The notes under the pieces were generated by a model, which made no database searches, was not told the origin of the DNA, and worked only from the letters and a program-made list of their open reading frames with translations. DNA of 64,000 nt from Hymenobacter amundsenii. Its GTDB lineage: Bacteria; Bacteroidota; Bacteroidia; Cytophagales; Hymenobacteraceae. The stretch lies in NCBI RefSeq assembly GCF_002204745.1, contig NZ_NIRR01000011.1, positions 1 through 64,000 on the forward strand. Reading direction: 5' to 3'. Numbering within the stretch: the stretch's first letter is position 1; every line of letters starts with the position of its first letter. Shown here one piece after another: positions 33,713 through 43,166 of this stretch. The position numbers were made by a program, and so were the translations under genes.

Positions 33713-36136
33713 ATGTGGAGAAACCTTGCCCTGTTTGTGATCAAGAATCGTCGGCTGCTGATTGGGCTGCTGGCGGCTATTACCGTGTTCATGGCCTGGG
33801 AAGCCCGCAAGGTGGAAATGACCTACGATTTCGCCCAGGTCGTGAGTCCCGACGACCCGGACATGGTATACTTCCAGCAGTTCAAGCGGCAGTTCGGCGA
33901 GGACGGCAACGTGCTCGTGCTAGGTATGCAGGACAGCTCGGTCTATGAGTTGGGCAACTTCAATGAACTGCGCCTGCTCACCGACACGCTCAGCGAAGTG
34001 GAAGGCGTAAACGGGGTGCTGGGCGTTACGCGCCTGCCGCGACTCGAAAAAGATACTACTGCCCGGTCGTTCCGGGCCGTGCCCATCTTCCGCACGCCGC
34101 CCAAGTCGCAGGCCGAACTCGACTCGCTGATGCGGGTAGTGAACGAGCAGGAGTTCTACAAGGGCCAGCTGATTTCGCCCGTTACCGGGGCCACGCTGTT
34201 AGCCCTCACCCTCGACCCCAAGTACCTGAATTCGAGCCGGCGCGGGGCCGTGATGGACGAAATTCTGGCCCACGCCCACCGTTTCGAGCGCAAAACCGGC
34301 ATCCGGCTGCACTACGCCGGCCTGCCCTACGTGCGAGCTACCATGACGACCAAGGTGGCCTCGGAAATGAAGTTTTTCGTGGCCCTGACGCTGGTGATGA
34401 TGGCCCTGACGCTGCTCATGTTCTTCCGGACCTGGTCGGCGGTCGTGTTTCCACTGCTGATTGTGATGATTGTCGTCACCTGGTGCATCGGGAGTATGGT
34501 GCTGCTGGGCTTCAAAATCAACCTGCTTACGGGCCTGATTCCGAGCATCATCATCGTTATCGGCATCCCCAACTGCACCTATTTGCTCAGCCGTTACCAC
34601 TACGATTACCGCAAATCGGGCAACCAGGTGCTGGCCATGACCCGGGTGGTGCGCAAAATCGGCTTCGTGACCCTGATGAACAACACCACCACGGCCATCG
34701 GCTTCGTGGTGTTCTGCTTCACCAACATTGCCATTCTGTTCCAGTTCGGGCTGGTGGCCACCATCAATATCTACGCTGCCTTCCTGGTGTCGTTTATTCT
34801 GATGCCCATCATCTTCACCATTCTGCCCCCGCCCACGGCCAAGCAGCTGGAGCACCTGGAGGCCAAGCCGCTCATCAAGCTGCTCGAATTCTTCGATTAC
34901 CTGGTGCTGGAGCGCCGCCGCACGGTGTACCTCACGGCCCTGGCGCTGGCCGTGCTGGCCGGCGTGGGCGTGAGCAAGGTGAAATCGGTTTCCTACATGG
35001 TGGACGATCTGCCCAAGGATTCGACGGTGAATTCCGACCTCAAGTTTTTCGAACAGCACTTCAATGGGGTGATGCCGTTGGAGCTGGTTGTGGATACGGG
35101 CAAGGCCAAGGGCCTGCTCAAAATCAAGAACCTGGAGCGCATCGACCGCCTCGAAAAGTACCTGCGCACCCAGCCCGTGCTCACGAGCCCGGTCAGCATC
35201 GTTACGTTCCTGAAAGCCTCCACCCAGGCTTTCTACAACGGTAGCCCCGCCTTCTACCGCCTGCCCGACAACTCCGAAAAGAACTACATCTTCAGCTATT
35301 TGGCCCGTTCGCAGTCGAAGCAGGGTTCGGAAGGCGCCCTGACCAGCAAGCTCATGCGCTCCTTCACCGACTCCACCATGCGGGAGGCGCGCATCTCACT
35401 CAAAATTGCCGATATCGGCTCCCAGAACCTAGACACGCTGCTCAGCAAGCAGATCCGGCCCGAAATCGATAAGATTTTCAAAGGCACGGGCATGAACGTA
35501 AAGCTGACCGGCACGACCATCATCTTCACCAAGGGCAACGAGTTCCTGATCGGTACGCTCAAAAGCAGCCTGCTGCATGCGTTTCTGCTGGTGGGGCTGG
35601 TGGTGCTGGTGCTGTTCCGCAGCATCCGGACGGTGTTTTTTGCCCTGCTGCCCAACTTCTTCACCCTGCTGCTTACGGGCGGCATTATGGGCTACTTCGG
35701 TATCCCGCTCAAGCCCAGCACGGCCCTCATTTTCAGTATTGCGCTGGGCATCGATGGCGACAACTCCATTCACCTGTTGGCCAAGTTCCGGCAGGAAATG
35801 GCTAGCAACGGCCGCCGCGTGCGAGCTGCCATCAGCACCACGCTGAGTGAGGCCGGCACCAGCATGATTTACACCAGCATCGTGCTGTTTCTGGGCTTTT
35901 CGGTGTTTGCCTTCTCCGAGTTCGGGGGCACCAAGGCCCTGGGTCTGCTCATGTCGGCCAGCCTGCTCATCACCAACTTCTCCAATCTGATTCTGCTGCC
36001 CTGCCTGCTCGTCACCTTCGAGCACGGGGCCGACGAAACCACCATCGACCAGTCGGCCATCAAGCACTACGACGACAACTACCACGCCGAGGACGACGAT
36101 CTGGAACTGAATCTGGCGAGGATGCGGAAGAGTTAG
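33713..36136 (+). CDS. RND superfamily exporter (MMPL/HAE3-type)
   Basis: An 807-residue inner-membrane transporter, half the length per repeat of AcrB-type pumps and typical of the MMPL/HAE3 group. Residues 11-28 form helix 1, a first periplasmic domain follows to about 215, helices 2-6 lie at about 220-380, helix 7 near 400, a second periplasmic domain at about 420-615, and helices 8-12 at about 620-790. The sterol-sensing-like block of helices 2-6 contains GLIPSIIIVIGIPNC; the second half has ALGIDGDNSIHLLAKFR. Such proteins export lipids or hydrophobic compounds using the proton gradient; the substrate is unknown. It stands alone, without a membrane-fusion partner. Confidence 0.85.
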   Translation: MWRNLALFVIKNRRLLIGLLAAITVFMAWEARKVEMTYDFAQVVSPDDPDMVYFQQFKRQFGEDGNVLVLGMQDSSVYELGNFNELRLLTDTLSEVEGVNGVLGVTRLPRLEKDTTARSFRAVPIFRTPPKSQAELDSLMRVVNEQEFYKGQLISPVTGATLLALTLDPKYLNSSRRGAVMDEILAHAHRFERKTGIRLHYAGLPYVRATMTTKVASEMKFFVALTLVMMALTLLMFFRTWSAVVFPLLIVMIVVTWCIGSMVLLGFKINLLTGLIPSIIIVIGIPNCTYLLSRYHYDYRKSGNQVLAMTRVVRKIGFVTLMNNTTTAIGFVVFCFTNIAILFQFGLVATINIYAAFLVSFILMPIIFTILPPPTAKQLEHLEAKPLIKLLEFFDYLVLERRRTVYLTALALAVLAGVGVSKVKSVSYMVDDLPKDSTVNSDLKFFEQHFNGVMPLELVVDTGKAKGLLKIKNLERIDRLEKYLRTQPVLTSPVSIVTFLKASTQAFYNGSPAFYRLPDNSEKNYIFSYLARSQSKQGSEGALTSKLMRSFTDSTMREARISLKIADIGSQNLDTLLSKQIRPEIDKIFKGTGMNVKLTGTTIIFTKGNEFLIGTLKSSLLHAFLLVGLVVLVLFRSIRTVFFALLPNFFTLLLTGGIMGYFGIPLKPSTALIFSIALGIDGDNSIHLLAKFRQEMASNGRRVRAAISTTLSEAGTSMIYTSIVLFLGFSVFAFSEFGGTKALGLLMSASLLITNFSNLILLPCLLVTFEHGADETTIDQSAIKHYDDNYHAEDDDLELNLARMRKS

Positions 36137-36150
36137 TCGTCCTCCCGTTG

Positions 36151-36292
36151 CGCCTCACCCCCTAGCCCCCTCTCCGGAAAAGGAGAGGGGAACTAGCCTA
36201 AAAAAACTGAATTCGAATCTAAATTCTAGTCCGTTGCATCTAGCTCTAGTCCCCGCTCTCCTTTTTCGGAGAGGGGGCTAGGGGGTGAGGCG
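36151..36292. repeat. Long palindromic repeat, CCCTCTCC family
   Basis: CGCCTCACCCCCTAGCCCCC and its complement GGGGGCTAGGGGGTGAGGCG bound the element; each arm has an inner CTCTCC/GGAGAG hairpin. It is the same family as 12760-12923. It ends 33 bases before the ileS start. Confidence 0.85.
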
Positions 36293-36325
36293 ACCGTGAG
36301 GAGGCTAGAGATACTTAACAACAAA

Positions 36326-39300
36326 ATGTCCTACCCCGAATACAAGCAGCCGCTCAACTACGGCCAGGTTGGCACCGATATCCTGGCCTGGTGGAAGCAG
36401 AACAGCATCTTTGAGAAGAGCGTGAGCAGCCGCGAAGGCCAGCCCACGTTCGTGTTTTACGAGGGTCCGCCCTCGGCCAACGGAGCGCCCGGCATCCACC
36501 ACGTGATGGCGCGCACGGTGAAGGATATTTTCTGCCGCTACCAGACCCTGCTCGGCAAGCAGGTGCCCCGCAAGGGCGGCTGGGATACCCACGGCCTGCC
36601 CATCGAGTTGCAGGTGGAAAAGGAGCTGGGCATCACGAAGGAGGACATCGGCAAGAAAATCAGCATCGAGGAGTACAACCAGCGCTGCCGTGAAACCGTC
36701 ATGCGCTTCAAGGCCCAGTGGGACGACCTGACCGAGAAAATGGGCTACTGGGTGGACCTCGACGACCCCTACATCACCTTCGAGCCCGAATATATCGAGA
36801 GCTGCTGGGCGCTGCTCAAGAAGCTCTACGACAAGGGTTTTCTCTACAAAGGCTACACTATCCAGCCCTACTCCCCGGCGGCAGGAACCGGCCTCTCCTC
36901 GCACGAGCTCAACCAGCCCGGCACCTACCGCGACGTGATGGACACGACCGTCGTGGCCCAGTTCAAGGTAGTGCGGGATGCGGCTTCGGAGAAGCTGTTC
37001 GCGGCTGATGACGCCGCGCCGCTCCACATTCTGGCCTGGACGACGACGCCCTGGACGCTGCCGGCCAACACCGGTCTGGCCGTGGGCAAGAACATCCCCT
37101 ATGTGCTGGTACGCACGTTCAACCCCTACACCGGCGCGCCTGTTCGGGTGGTGCTGGCAGAGGCGCTGGTGGGCAAATACTTCACCGAGAAGGGAAAAGA
37201 GGCATCGTCTGAGGACTTCAAGCCCGGCGACAAGGTGCTGCCCTGGCGCATCGAAAACACCTTCAAAGGCGCTGACCTCGTCGGCATTAAGTACGAGCGT
37301 CTCTTCGGCCACGCCACCGGCTTCCCAGTTTTCGAAAACGAGGAAAACGCCTTCCGCGTGATTGTCGGCGACTTCGTGACCACGGAGGACGGCACCGGCA
37401 TCGTGCACATCTCGCCCACGTTTGGCGCAGATGACTTCCGGGTGGCCCAGCAGAACGGCATTCCAGCGCTGATGGTAGCCGACGATGAGGGCAAGTTGAG
37501 CCCCATCGTGGACCGCACCGGCCGCTACGTGGCTCAGATGGGCGAATTCGGCGGCCGCTGGGTGAAGAACTACGACGGCCACGACCAGAGCGGCGCCGAC
37601 TACAAAACGCTCGACGAAAGCATTGCCATCCGCATGAAAGGCGACGGCACGGCCTTCAAAGTGGAGAAGTACGAGCACACCTACCCGCACTGCTGGCGCA
37701 CCGACAAGCCCGTGCTTTACTATCCGCTCGATTCCTGGTTTATCAAGACCACGGCGGTGAAAGACCGGCTCATCGAGCTCAACAAAACCATCAACTGGCA
37801 GCCCGCCAGCACCGGCACTGGCCGCTTCGGCAACTGGCTCGAAAACCTGGTCGACTGGAACCTGAGCCGCTCGCGCTATTGGGGCACCCCGCTGCCCATC
37901 TGGCGCACCCAGGACGGCACCGAGGAAATCTGCATCGGCAGCATCGAGCAAATGAAGCAGGAGATTGACAAGGCCGTAACGGCCGAAATCATGACTCACA
38001 ACCCTTACGCCAACGGCGAAAAGGTGGACCTGCACCGGCCCTACGTAGACGATATTTTCCTGGTGAGCCCCAGCGGCCAGCCCATGTACCGCGAGCCCGA
38101 CCTGATTGACGTCTGGTTCGATAGCGGCGCCATGCCCTACGCCCAGTGGCACTATCCGCTCGAAAACAGCGAGAAATTCCATAAGAACTTCCCCGCCGAT
38201 TTCATTGCCGAAGGCGTGGACCAGACCCGCGGCTGGTTCTTCACCCTGCACGCGCTGGCCGTGATGCTGGAAGACTCGGTGGCCTACAAGAACGTGATGG
38301 CCAACGGCCTCGTGCTCGATAAGAACGGCAACAAGATGAGCAAGCGCCTCGGCAATGCCGTCGACCCGTTCGCTACCATCGCCCAATACGGCCCCGACGC
38401 CACCCGCTGGTACATGATTGCCAACGCCCAGCCCTGGGACAACCTCAAATTCGACCTCAACGGCATTACGGAGGTGCAGCGCCGCTTCTTCGGCACGCTC
38501 TTCAACACCTACTCGTTTTACGCCCTCTACGCCAACCTCGACGGCTTCCAGGCCACCGAAACGGCCCGCGTGCCTCACCACGAGCTAAGCGAGCTGGACC
38601 GCTGGATTCTGAGCAAGCTGCAATCCTTGATCAAGGAAGTGCGCGGCCATTACGACGCCTACGACCCCACCAAAGCGGCCCGGGCATCCAGGATTTCGTG
38701 ACCGATCAGCTCTCCAACTGGCACGTGCGCCTCTCGCGGCGGCGGTTCTGGAAGGGCGACCTGACCCCCGACAAGCGGGCGGCCTACGAAACGCTCCAAG
38801 AGTGCCTTACCACCGTGGCCCAGCTCATGGCCCCCATTGCGCCCTTCTTCGCCGAATGGCTCTACCAGAACATGACCGACGGCCTGCGCGCCGCCGGCGT
38901 GGCCGAAAACAGCCCCTTTGCTGCCGAATCGGTCCACCTCACGCTGCTTGTGCAGGCTGATGAAACCCGCATCGACCCGGCCCTGGAGGAGCGCATGGAC
39001 TTGGCCCAGCGAATTTCCTCGCTCACCCACTCGCTCCGCAAGAAGTCGGTGCTGAAGGTGCGCCAGCCGCTCCAGCGCATTCTGGTGCCGGTGTTCAACG
39101 ACAGCACCCGCGCCCAGGTGGGCAAGGTGGAAGACCTGATTTGTGCCGAGCTGAACATCAAGCACGTGGAGTTCCTCGACGATACCAGCGGTGTGCTCGT
39201 GAAGTCGGTGAAGCCCAACTTCAAGCGCCTCGGCCAGCAGTATGGCCCCAAGCTGAAGGTGGTAGGCGCGCGCATCCAGCAGATGAGCGCCGAGGAAATC

Positions 39301-39726
39301 AGCACCATCGAAAAAACCGGCCAGCTGACCGTGGAAATCGAAGGCGAAACCTACACCCTGGCCCCCGACGACGTGGAAATCCGCACCCAGGACCTGCCCG
39401 GCTGGCTCGTGGCCACCGACGGCCCCCTTACCGTGGCCCTCGACGTAACCCTGACCGACGAGCTGCGCCAGGAAGGCGTGGCCCGCGAGTTGGTGAACCG
39501 CCTCCAAAACCTGCGCAAAGACAGCGGCCTGGAAGTCCAGGACAAAATCCGCGTGACCCTGGGCCAGCAGCCCGAGCTGGAAGCTGCCGTGCAGTCGTTC
39601 GGCGACTACATCCGGGAAGAAGTGCAGGCCCTGAGCCTGGATTTCGCGGCCGAAATCAGCGACGGTACGGTGCTCGAATTCGACGAATACTCGGTGCCCG
39701 CCCGCCTGGAAGTGGCAACTGCCTGA
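36326..39726 (+). CDS. ileS: Isoleucyl-tRNA synthetase, interrupted by an apparent 1-base deletion
   Basis: Class I enzyme that charges tRNA-Ile, with an editing domain. In frame from the ATG (MSYPEYKQPL) it shows the HIGH-like motif GIHH (residues 56-59), GWDTHGLPIELQVE and KMSKR at about residue 670. At 38685 the frame breaks: the sequence reads GCATCCAGGATT where the protein needs one more C to give the expected AIQDFVTDQLSNW. As written, translation stops at 38701, and the rest (anticodon-binding domain, to 39726) continues in the next frame. Restoring one base gives 1133 residues, the normal full length. Because the gene is normally essential, a sequencing or assembly error is likeliest; a real mutation or frameshifting is possible. 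Only the broken reading is seen in this sequence. Confidence 0.9.
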
Positions 39727-39987
39727 GCCTGAGGTGTCAACCGCCGCCCCTGAAACGGCGGTTGGCACACCGGCGCACAAAGCATTTTCCGGCTCCAGAA
39801 TTCAGCTTAAAAGGGCATAAATCACGCCTCAAACATATACCGGGGACGAAACCAATGGACATTGTCGCCACGCAGCGAAGTCCAAAAATCTTCGTCCCTT
39901 TGTGCTACGAGAGGGGAGAGGGCTCAGAGCTGACAGCCTGTCAGCCGCACGCTTCACTTCTCACTTCTAACCGCTCACTTCTTCTAA

Positions 39988-40671
39988 ATGAAGTATTGGA
40001 AATATTACCTGGTGGCGCTGCTCGTCATCGTTGTAGATCAGCTTTCTAAGTGGGCTGTACACCGCTACATGCCCATGGGAATGCCCGGCGAAATCCCCGT
40101 TTTCGGTGATTGGTTCAAGCTGCATTACATTCTGAACCCCGGCATGGCCTTCGGGGTAGAGCTACCGCCACCCTACGGCAAGGTGCTACTCACCATGTTC
40201 CGGCTGGTGGCCGTGACGGGTATCGGGTACTACATCTACCGTCTCTGGAAGCAGAAAGCACCTAACGGCCTGATTATCTGTATTGCTATGATTCAGGGCG
40301 GGGCCATCGGTAACCTGATTGACTCCATTTTCTACGGTATTATCTACGATAACGCCCCCTTCGGAGCCCCCACACCTTGGTTCCACGGCCAAGTCATTGA
40401 TATGCTGTACGCCGACCTTTACGAAGGTATTCTGCCTTCCACCTGGCCACTGGTAGGCGGCTCGCACCTTTCGCTCTGGCCCATTTTCAACATCGCCGAC
40501 TCCGCCATCTTCGTGGGCGTGGCCCTGATTCTGATTTTCCAGAACCGCTTCTACGGCCACCACTTTGAAGCCGCCGAGGCTCAGGCCGCCGCCGAACGGG
40601 CCGCTGCCCAGCGCCTGGCCACCGACGATGCCGCCGCCCAGGCCCCCCACGATACCTCGGAGTTGGCTTAG
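39988..40671 (+). CDS. lspA: Lipoprotein signal peptidase (signal peptidase II)
   Basis: A 227-residue inner-membrane aspartic protease that removes signal peptides from lipidated prolipoproteins. It opens with VVDQLSKWAVHRYMP and has four membrane helices. The two catalytic Asp residues are visible: Asp112 in GNLIDSIFYG and Asp171 in FNIADSAIFVG. The loop between them is longer than in E. coli, and the C-terminus has an Ala/Glu-rich tail of about 40 residues, as in other Bacteroidota. The many lipoproteins of this window would be its substrates. A hairpin (TCCCGCCGGA and TCCGGCGGGA, 40698-40721) follows. Confidence 0.95.
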   Translation: MKYWKYYLVALLVIVVDQLSKWAVHRYMPMGMPGEIPVFGDWFKLHYILNPGMAFGVELPPPYGKVLLTMFRLVAVTGIGYYIYRLWKQKAPNGLIICIAMIQGGAIGNLIDSIFYGIIYDNAPFGAPTPWFHGQVIDMLYADLYEGILPSTWPLVGGSHLSLWPIFNIADSAIFVGVALILIFQNRFYGHHFEAAEAQAAAERAAAQRLATDDAAAQAPHDTSELA

Positions 40672-40804
40672 ACGCCTGCTCTTTAAGACCGCAAAACTCC
40701 CGCCGGAGTATTCCGGCGGGACGTTGCTGTTTCGGGGTTAGTGCGCCCGGCTTGCCGGCTCGGCAGGCGAAGCGGTACCAGGGCGAAGCAGCCCCGTGCC
40801 CTGC

Positions 40805-40812
40805 TATCTTTA
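40805..40812 (+). promoter_or_regulatory. -7-like element TATCTTTA before the ABC ATPase
   Basis: One mismatch from TAnnTTTG, ending 6 bases before the ATG. It would give a leaderless transcript like glyS. No -33 TTG. Confidence 0.3.
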
Positions 40813-40818
40813 CCGATT

Positions 40819-42879
40819 ATGTCCCAGCCCATTCTCTCCGTCCGCGACCTGACCATTGATTTCCACAGCCACCGGGGCAACACCCGGGCCGTGGAGGGCA
40901 TTTCCTTCGACCTGCACCGGGGCGAAACGCTAGCCATCGTGGGTGAATCGGGCTCGGGTAAGTCGGTGACATCCCTGGCCTTGATGGGCCTGATTCCGAT
41001 GCCGCCCGGCCGGATTGCCAGCGGTGAGGCCCGGTTCCAGAGCGAAGCGCTGGGAGAAGTGGACCTGCTCACGCTCACCGACGACCAGCTCCAGCAAGTG
41101 CGGGGCAACGATATCGGGATGATTTTTCAGGAGCCCATGACCTCCCTGAACCCCGTGTACACCTGCGGCAGCCAGGTAGTGGAGGCCCTGCGCCTGCACA
41201 CCCGCCTCAGCGAAAAGCAGGCCCAGGCCCGCACCGTGGAGCTATTCACGATGGCCCGCCTGCCCCGGCCCGAGAAAATATTCGCCAGCTACCCCCACGA
41301 AATCAGTGGCGGCCAGAAGCAGCGCGTGATGATTGCCATGGCAATGGCCTGCAACCCCGCCCTGCTTATCGCCGACGAACCCACCACGGCCCTCGACGTG
41401 ACGGTGCAGGCCCAAATGCTGCGCCTCATCGACGAGCTGCGCCGAGAGCACAACACGGCCGTGATCTTCATCACCCACGATCTGGGTGTGGTGGCCGAAA
41501 TAGCCGACCGCATCCTCGTTATGTACCGCGGCCACGTGGTGGAGCAGGGACCGGTGCTCGATATTTTTACCAACCCCCAGCACCCCTACACGAAGGGCTT
41601 GCTGGCCTGCCGCCCAAAACTTTCGGTGGGCCGCAAAAAACTTCCCGTAGTGGCCGATTTCATGCGTGAAACAGCCGATGGGGGCTTTATCACCACTGAA
41701 ACTGTCGCGGGTCAAGTGCCTGATGGTGAAAGCGGTGATGACGTCATTGCGACCTCTCACAGTGAGCGTGAAACCACCAAAACGTTCCCCGTGGAACATG
41801 GTGTTTCACGCTCCGTGGAACCGAAATTTGGCCTTGAATTGGCTCCCAGCGCAGAATCCGGCGTGGAACTTCCGCTCGCGCAGATGCCTCCCATGGGTCC
41901 GGCGACTCCGGGCTTTGATGCGGGGCTGGTCAGTGAAAATGGGGTGGGAGCAGCTGCGGATGAAACTTTGGGAGCTGGTGCGGCTCCCGAAGTTTCATCC
42001 GCAGCCCAGGGTTTTAACCCTGGAACGCCGGCCGACCCCAAGCACGAAACCCAAGCCCCCTTATTACAGGTACAGGACCTGAACGTGTATTTCCCGGTCC
42101 GCAAGGGGTTTTTTAACCGGAAGCCGGAGTTTGTGCGGGCCGTGGATGGGGTGAGCTTCGAGATTTACCCCGGCGAAACGGTGGGCCTGGTAGGGGAATC
42201 GGGCTGCGGCAAAACGACGCTGGGCCGGGCGCTGCTACGGCTGGTGGAACCAACTTCAGGCCGCATTCTGTTTGAGGGCGACGATCTGGCGAAGCTGCCG
42301 GCCGAAGCGTTGCGCCGTCGCCGCCGCGATTTTCAGATGGTGTTCCAGGACCCCTACGCCGCCCTCAACCCCATGATGACCGTGGGAGAGGCCATTCTGG
42401 AGCCCATGCGGGTGCACGGTGTGGGTGGTACCAAGCAGCAGCAGAAAGACAAAGTGCTGGAGCTGCTGCGCACGGTGGGCTTGCGCGAGGAGCACTTCAT
42501 GCGCTACCCCCACGAGTTCAGCGGCGGCCAGCGCCAGCGCATCTGCATTGCCCGCGCCCTGGCCCTGCAACCCAAGTGCATCATCTGCGACGAGTCGGTG
42601 TCAGCCCTCGATGTGTCGGTGCAGGCGCAGGTGCTTAACCTGCTCAACGACCTCAAGCGCGAGTTCGGCATCACCTATCTGTTCATCACCCACGACCTGT
42701 CGGTGGCCCGGTTTATGAGCGACCGGCTACTGGTCATGCGCCAGGGCCAGATCGTGGAAAGCGGTTCTGCGGCTGATATTTATGCAAATCCCCAGCATCC
42801 GTACACGCAGCAACTGCTGGCCGCCATTCCCAAAGACACCCCGGCCGACATCCGGGCCGCCGTGGCCAGCCGGGCGTAG
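40819..42879 (+). CDS. Peptide-type ABC transporter ATPase, two nucleotide-binding domains in one chain
   Basis: A 686-residue DppD-DppF/GsiA-type fusion that powers import of oligopeptides or similar solutes. NBD1: Walker A GESGSGKS near residue 42, signature ISGGQKQR, Walker [16 protein letters not shown]2: GESGCGKTT from residue 459, [20 protein letters not shown]. Each NBD ends with the oligopeptide-family C-terminal motif ([16 protein letters not shown] and [16 protein letters not shown]). Between them, about residues 278-414, an unusually long low-similarity linker is encoded by DNA full of palindromes. I start at ATG giving [10 protein letters not shown]. No permease or binding-protein gene is adjacent, so its partners must lie elsewhere. 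Confidence 0.9.
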   Translation: MSQPILSVRDLTIDFHSHRGNTRAVEGISFDLHRGETLAIVGESGSGKSVTSLALMGLIPMPPGRIASGEARFQSEALGEVDLLTLTDDQLQQVRGNDIGMIFQEPMTSLNPVYTCGSQVVEALRLHTRLSEKQAQARTVELFTMARLPRPEKIFASYPHEISGGQKQRVMIAMAMACNPALLIADEPTTALDVTVQAQMLRLIDELRREHNTAVIFITHDLGVVAEIADRILVMYRGHVVEQGPVLDIFTNPQHPYTKGLLACRPKLSVGRKKLPVVADFMRETADGGFITTETVAGQVPDGESGDDVIATSHSERETTKTFPVEHGVSRSVEPKFGLELAPSAESGVELPLAQMPPMGPATPGFDAGLVSENGVGAAADETLGAGAAPEVSSAAQGFNPGTPADPKHETQAPLLQVQDLNVYFPVRKGFFNRKPEFVRAVDGVSFEIYPGETVGLVGESGCGKTTLGRALLRLVEPTSGRILFEGDDLAKLPAEALRRRRRDFQMVFQDPYAALNPMMTVGEAILEPMRVHGVGGTKQQQKDKVLELLRTVGLREEHFMRYPHEFSGGQRQRICIARALALQPKCIICDESVSALDVSVQAQVLNLLNDLKREFGITYLFITHDLSVARFMSDRLLVMRQGQIVESGSAADIYANPQHPYTQQLLAAIPKDTPADIRAAVASRA
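41764..42023. repeat. Three palindromes inside the ABC ATPase linker coding sequence
   Basis: GAGCGTGAAAC with GTTTCACGCTC (41764-41813, with an inner GTTCC-CCGT-GGAAC); CTGCGGATGAAACTT with AAGTTTCATCCGCAG (41954-42004); and CCAGGGTTTTAACCCTGG (42006-42023). They look like intergenic repeat elements but are read in frame as linker residues. Confidence 0.75.
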
Positions 42880-43166
42880 TAGAAGGAACGTCCACTTCGC
42901 GTACCGTTGCTGGCTTTCGAACAATGCTGTGCTGCAACACTGTTATAGGATGCGCGCAGCAGAAGCTGGATGCTACGCTTCTTAACCCAACCATAACCCC
43001 GCTATCGAAGTAGGATATAGTTATTAGCCGTTATATTCCGTAGTATCTTACCAAGCCGGTTCGCCGGCCCCTTTTTTCATTTCCCGAAAGACCCGGACAG
43101 TTTCCGGCTTTCCTCTCATTCAACCTCTGCCGCCTGAGAACAGACCATTGCCGGCGGCCCGACTAC
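42880..43166. other. Spacer before rnr
   Basis: About 290 bases with no convincing gene. A TATCTTAC at about 43051 is near the -7 consensus but has two mismatches. Otherwise I see nothing. Confidence 0.3.

Noticed and set aside
36305..38581. 758-codon minus-strand frame opposite ileS
   Set aside because: Shadow of ileS; low-complexity Val/Gly/His composition typical of antisense frames in this genome.
39841..39903. GGGGACGAA...TTCGTCCC spacing before lspA as a regulatory hairpin
   Set aside because: The arms are only 8 bases with a long loop and no T-run; too weak to call.
41802..41822. parS-like sequence TGTTTCAC-GCTCC-GTGGAAC in the ABC ATPase linker
   Set aside because: Both half-sites resemble parS but a 5-base insertion breaks the CACGTG core, so ParB binding is unlikely; it is better explained as part of the palindromes there.
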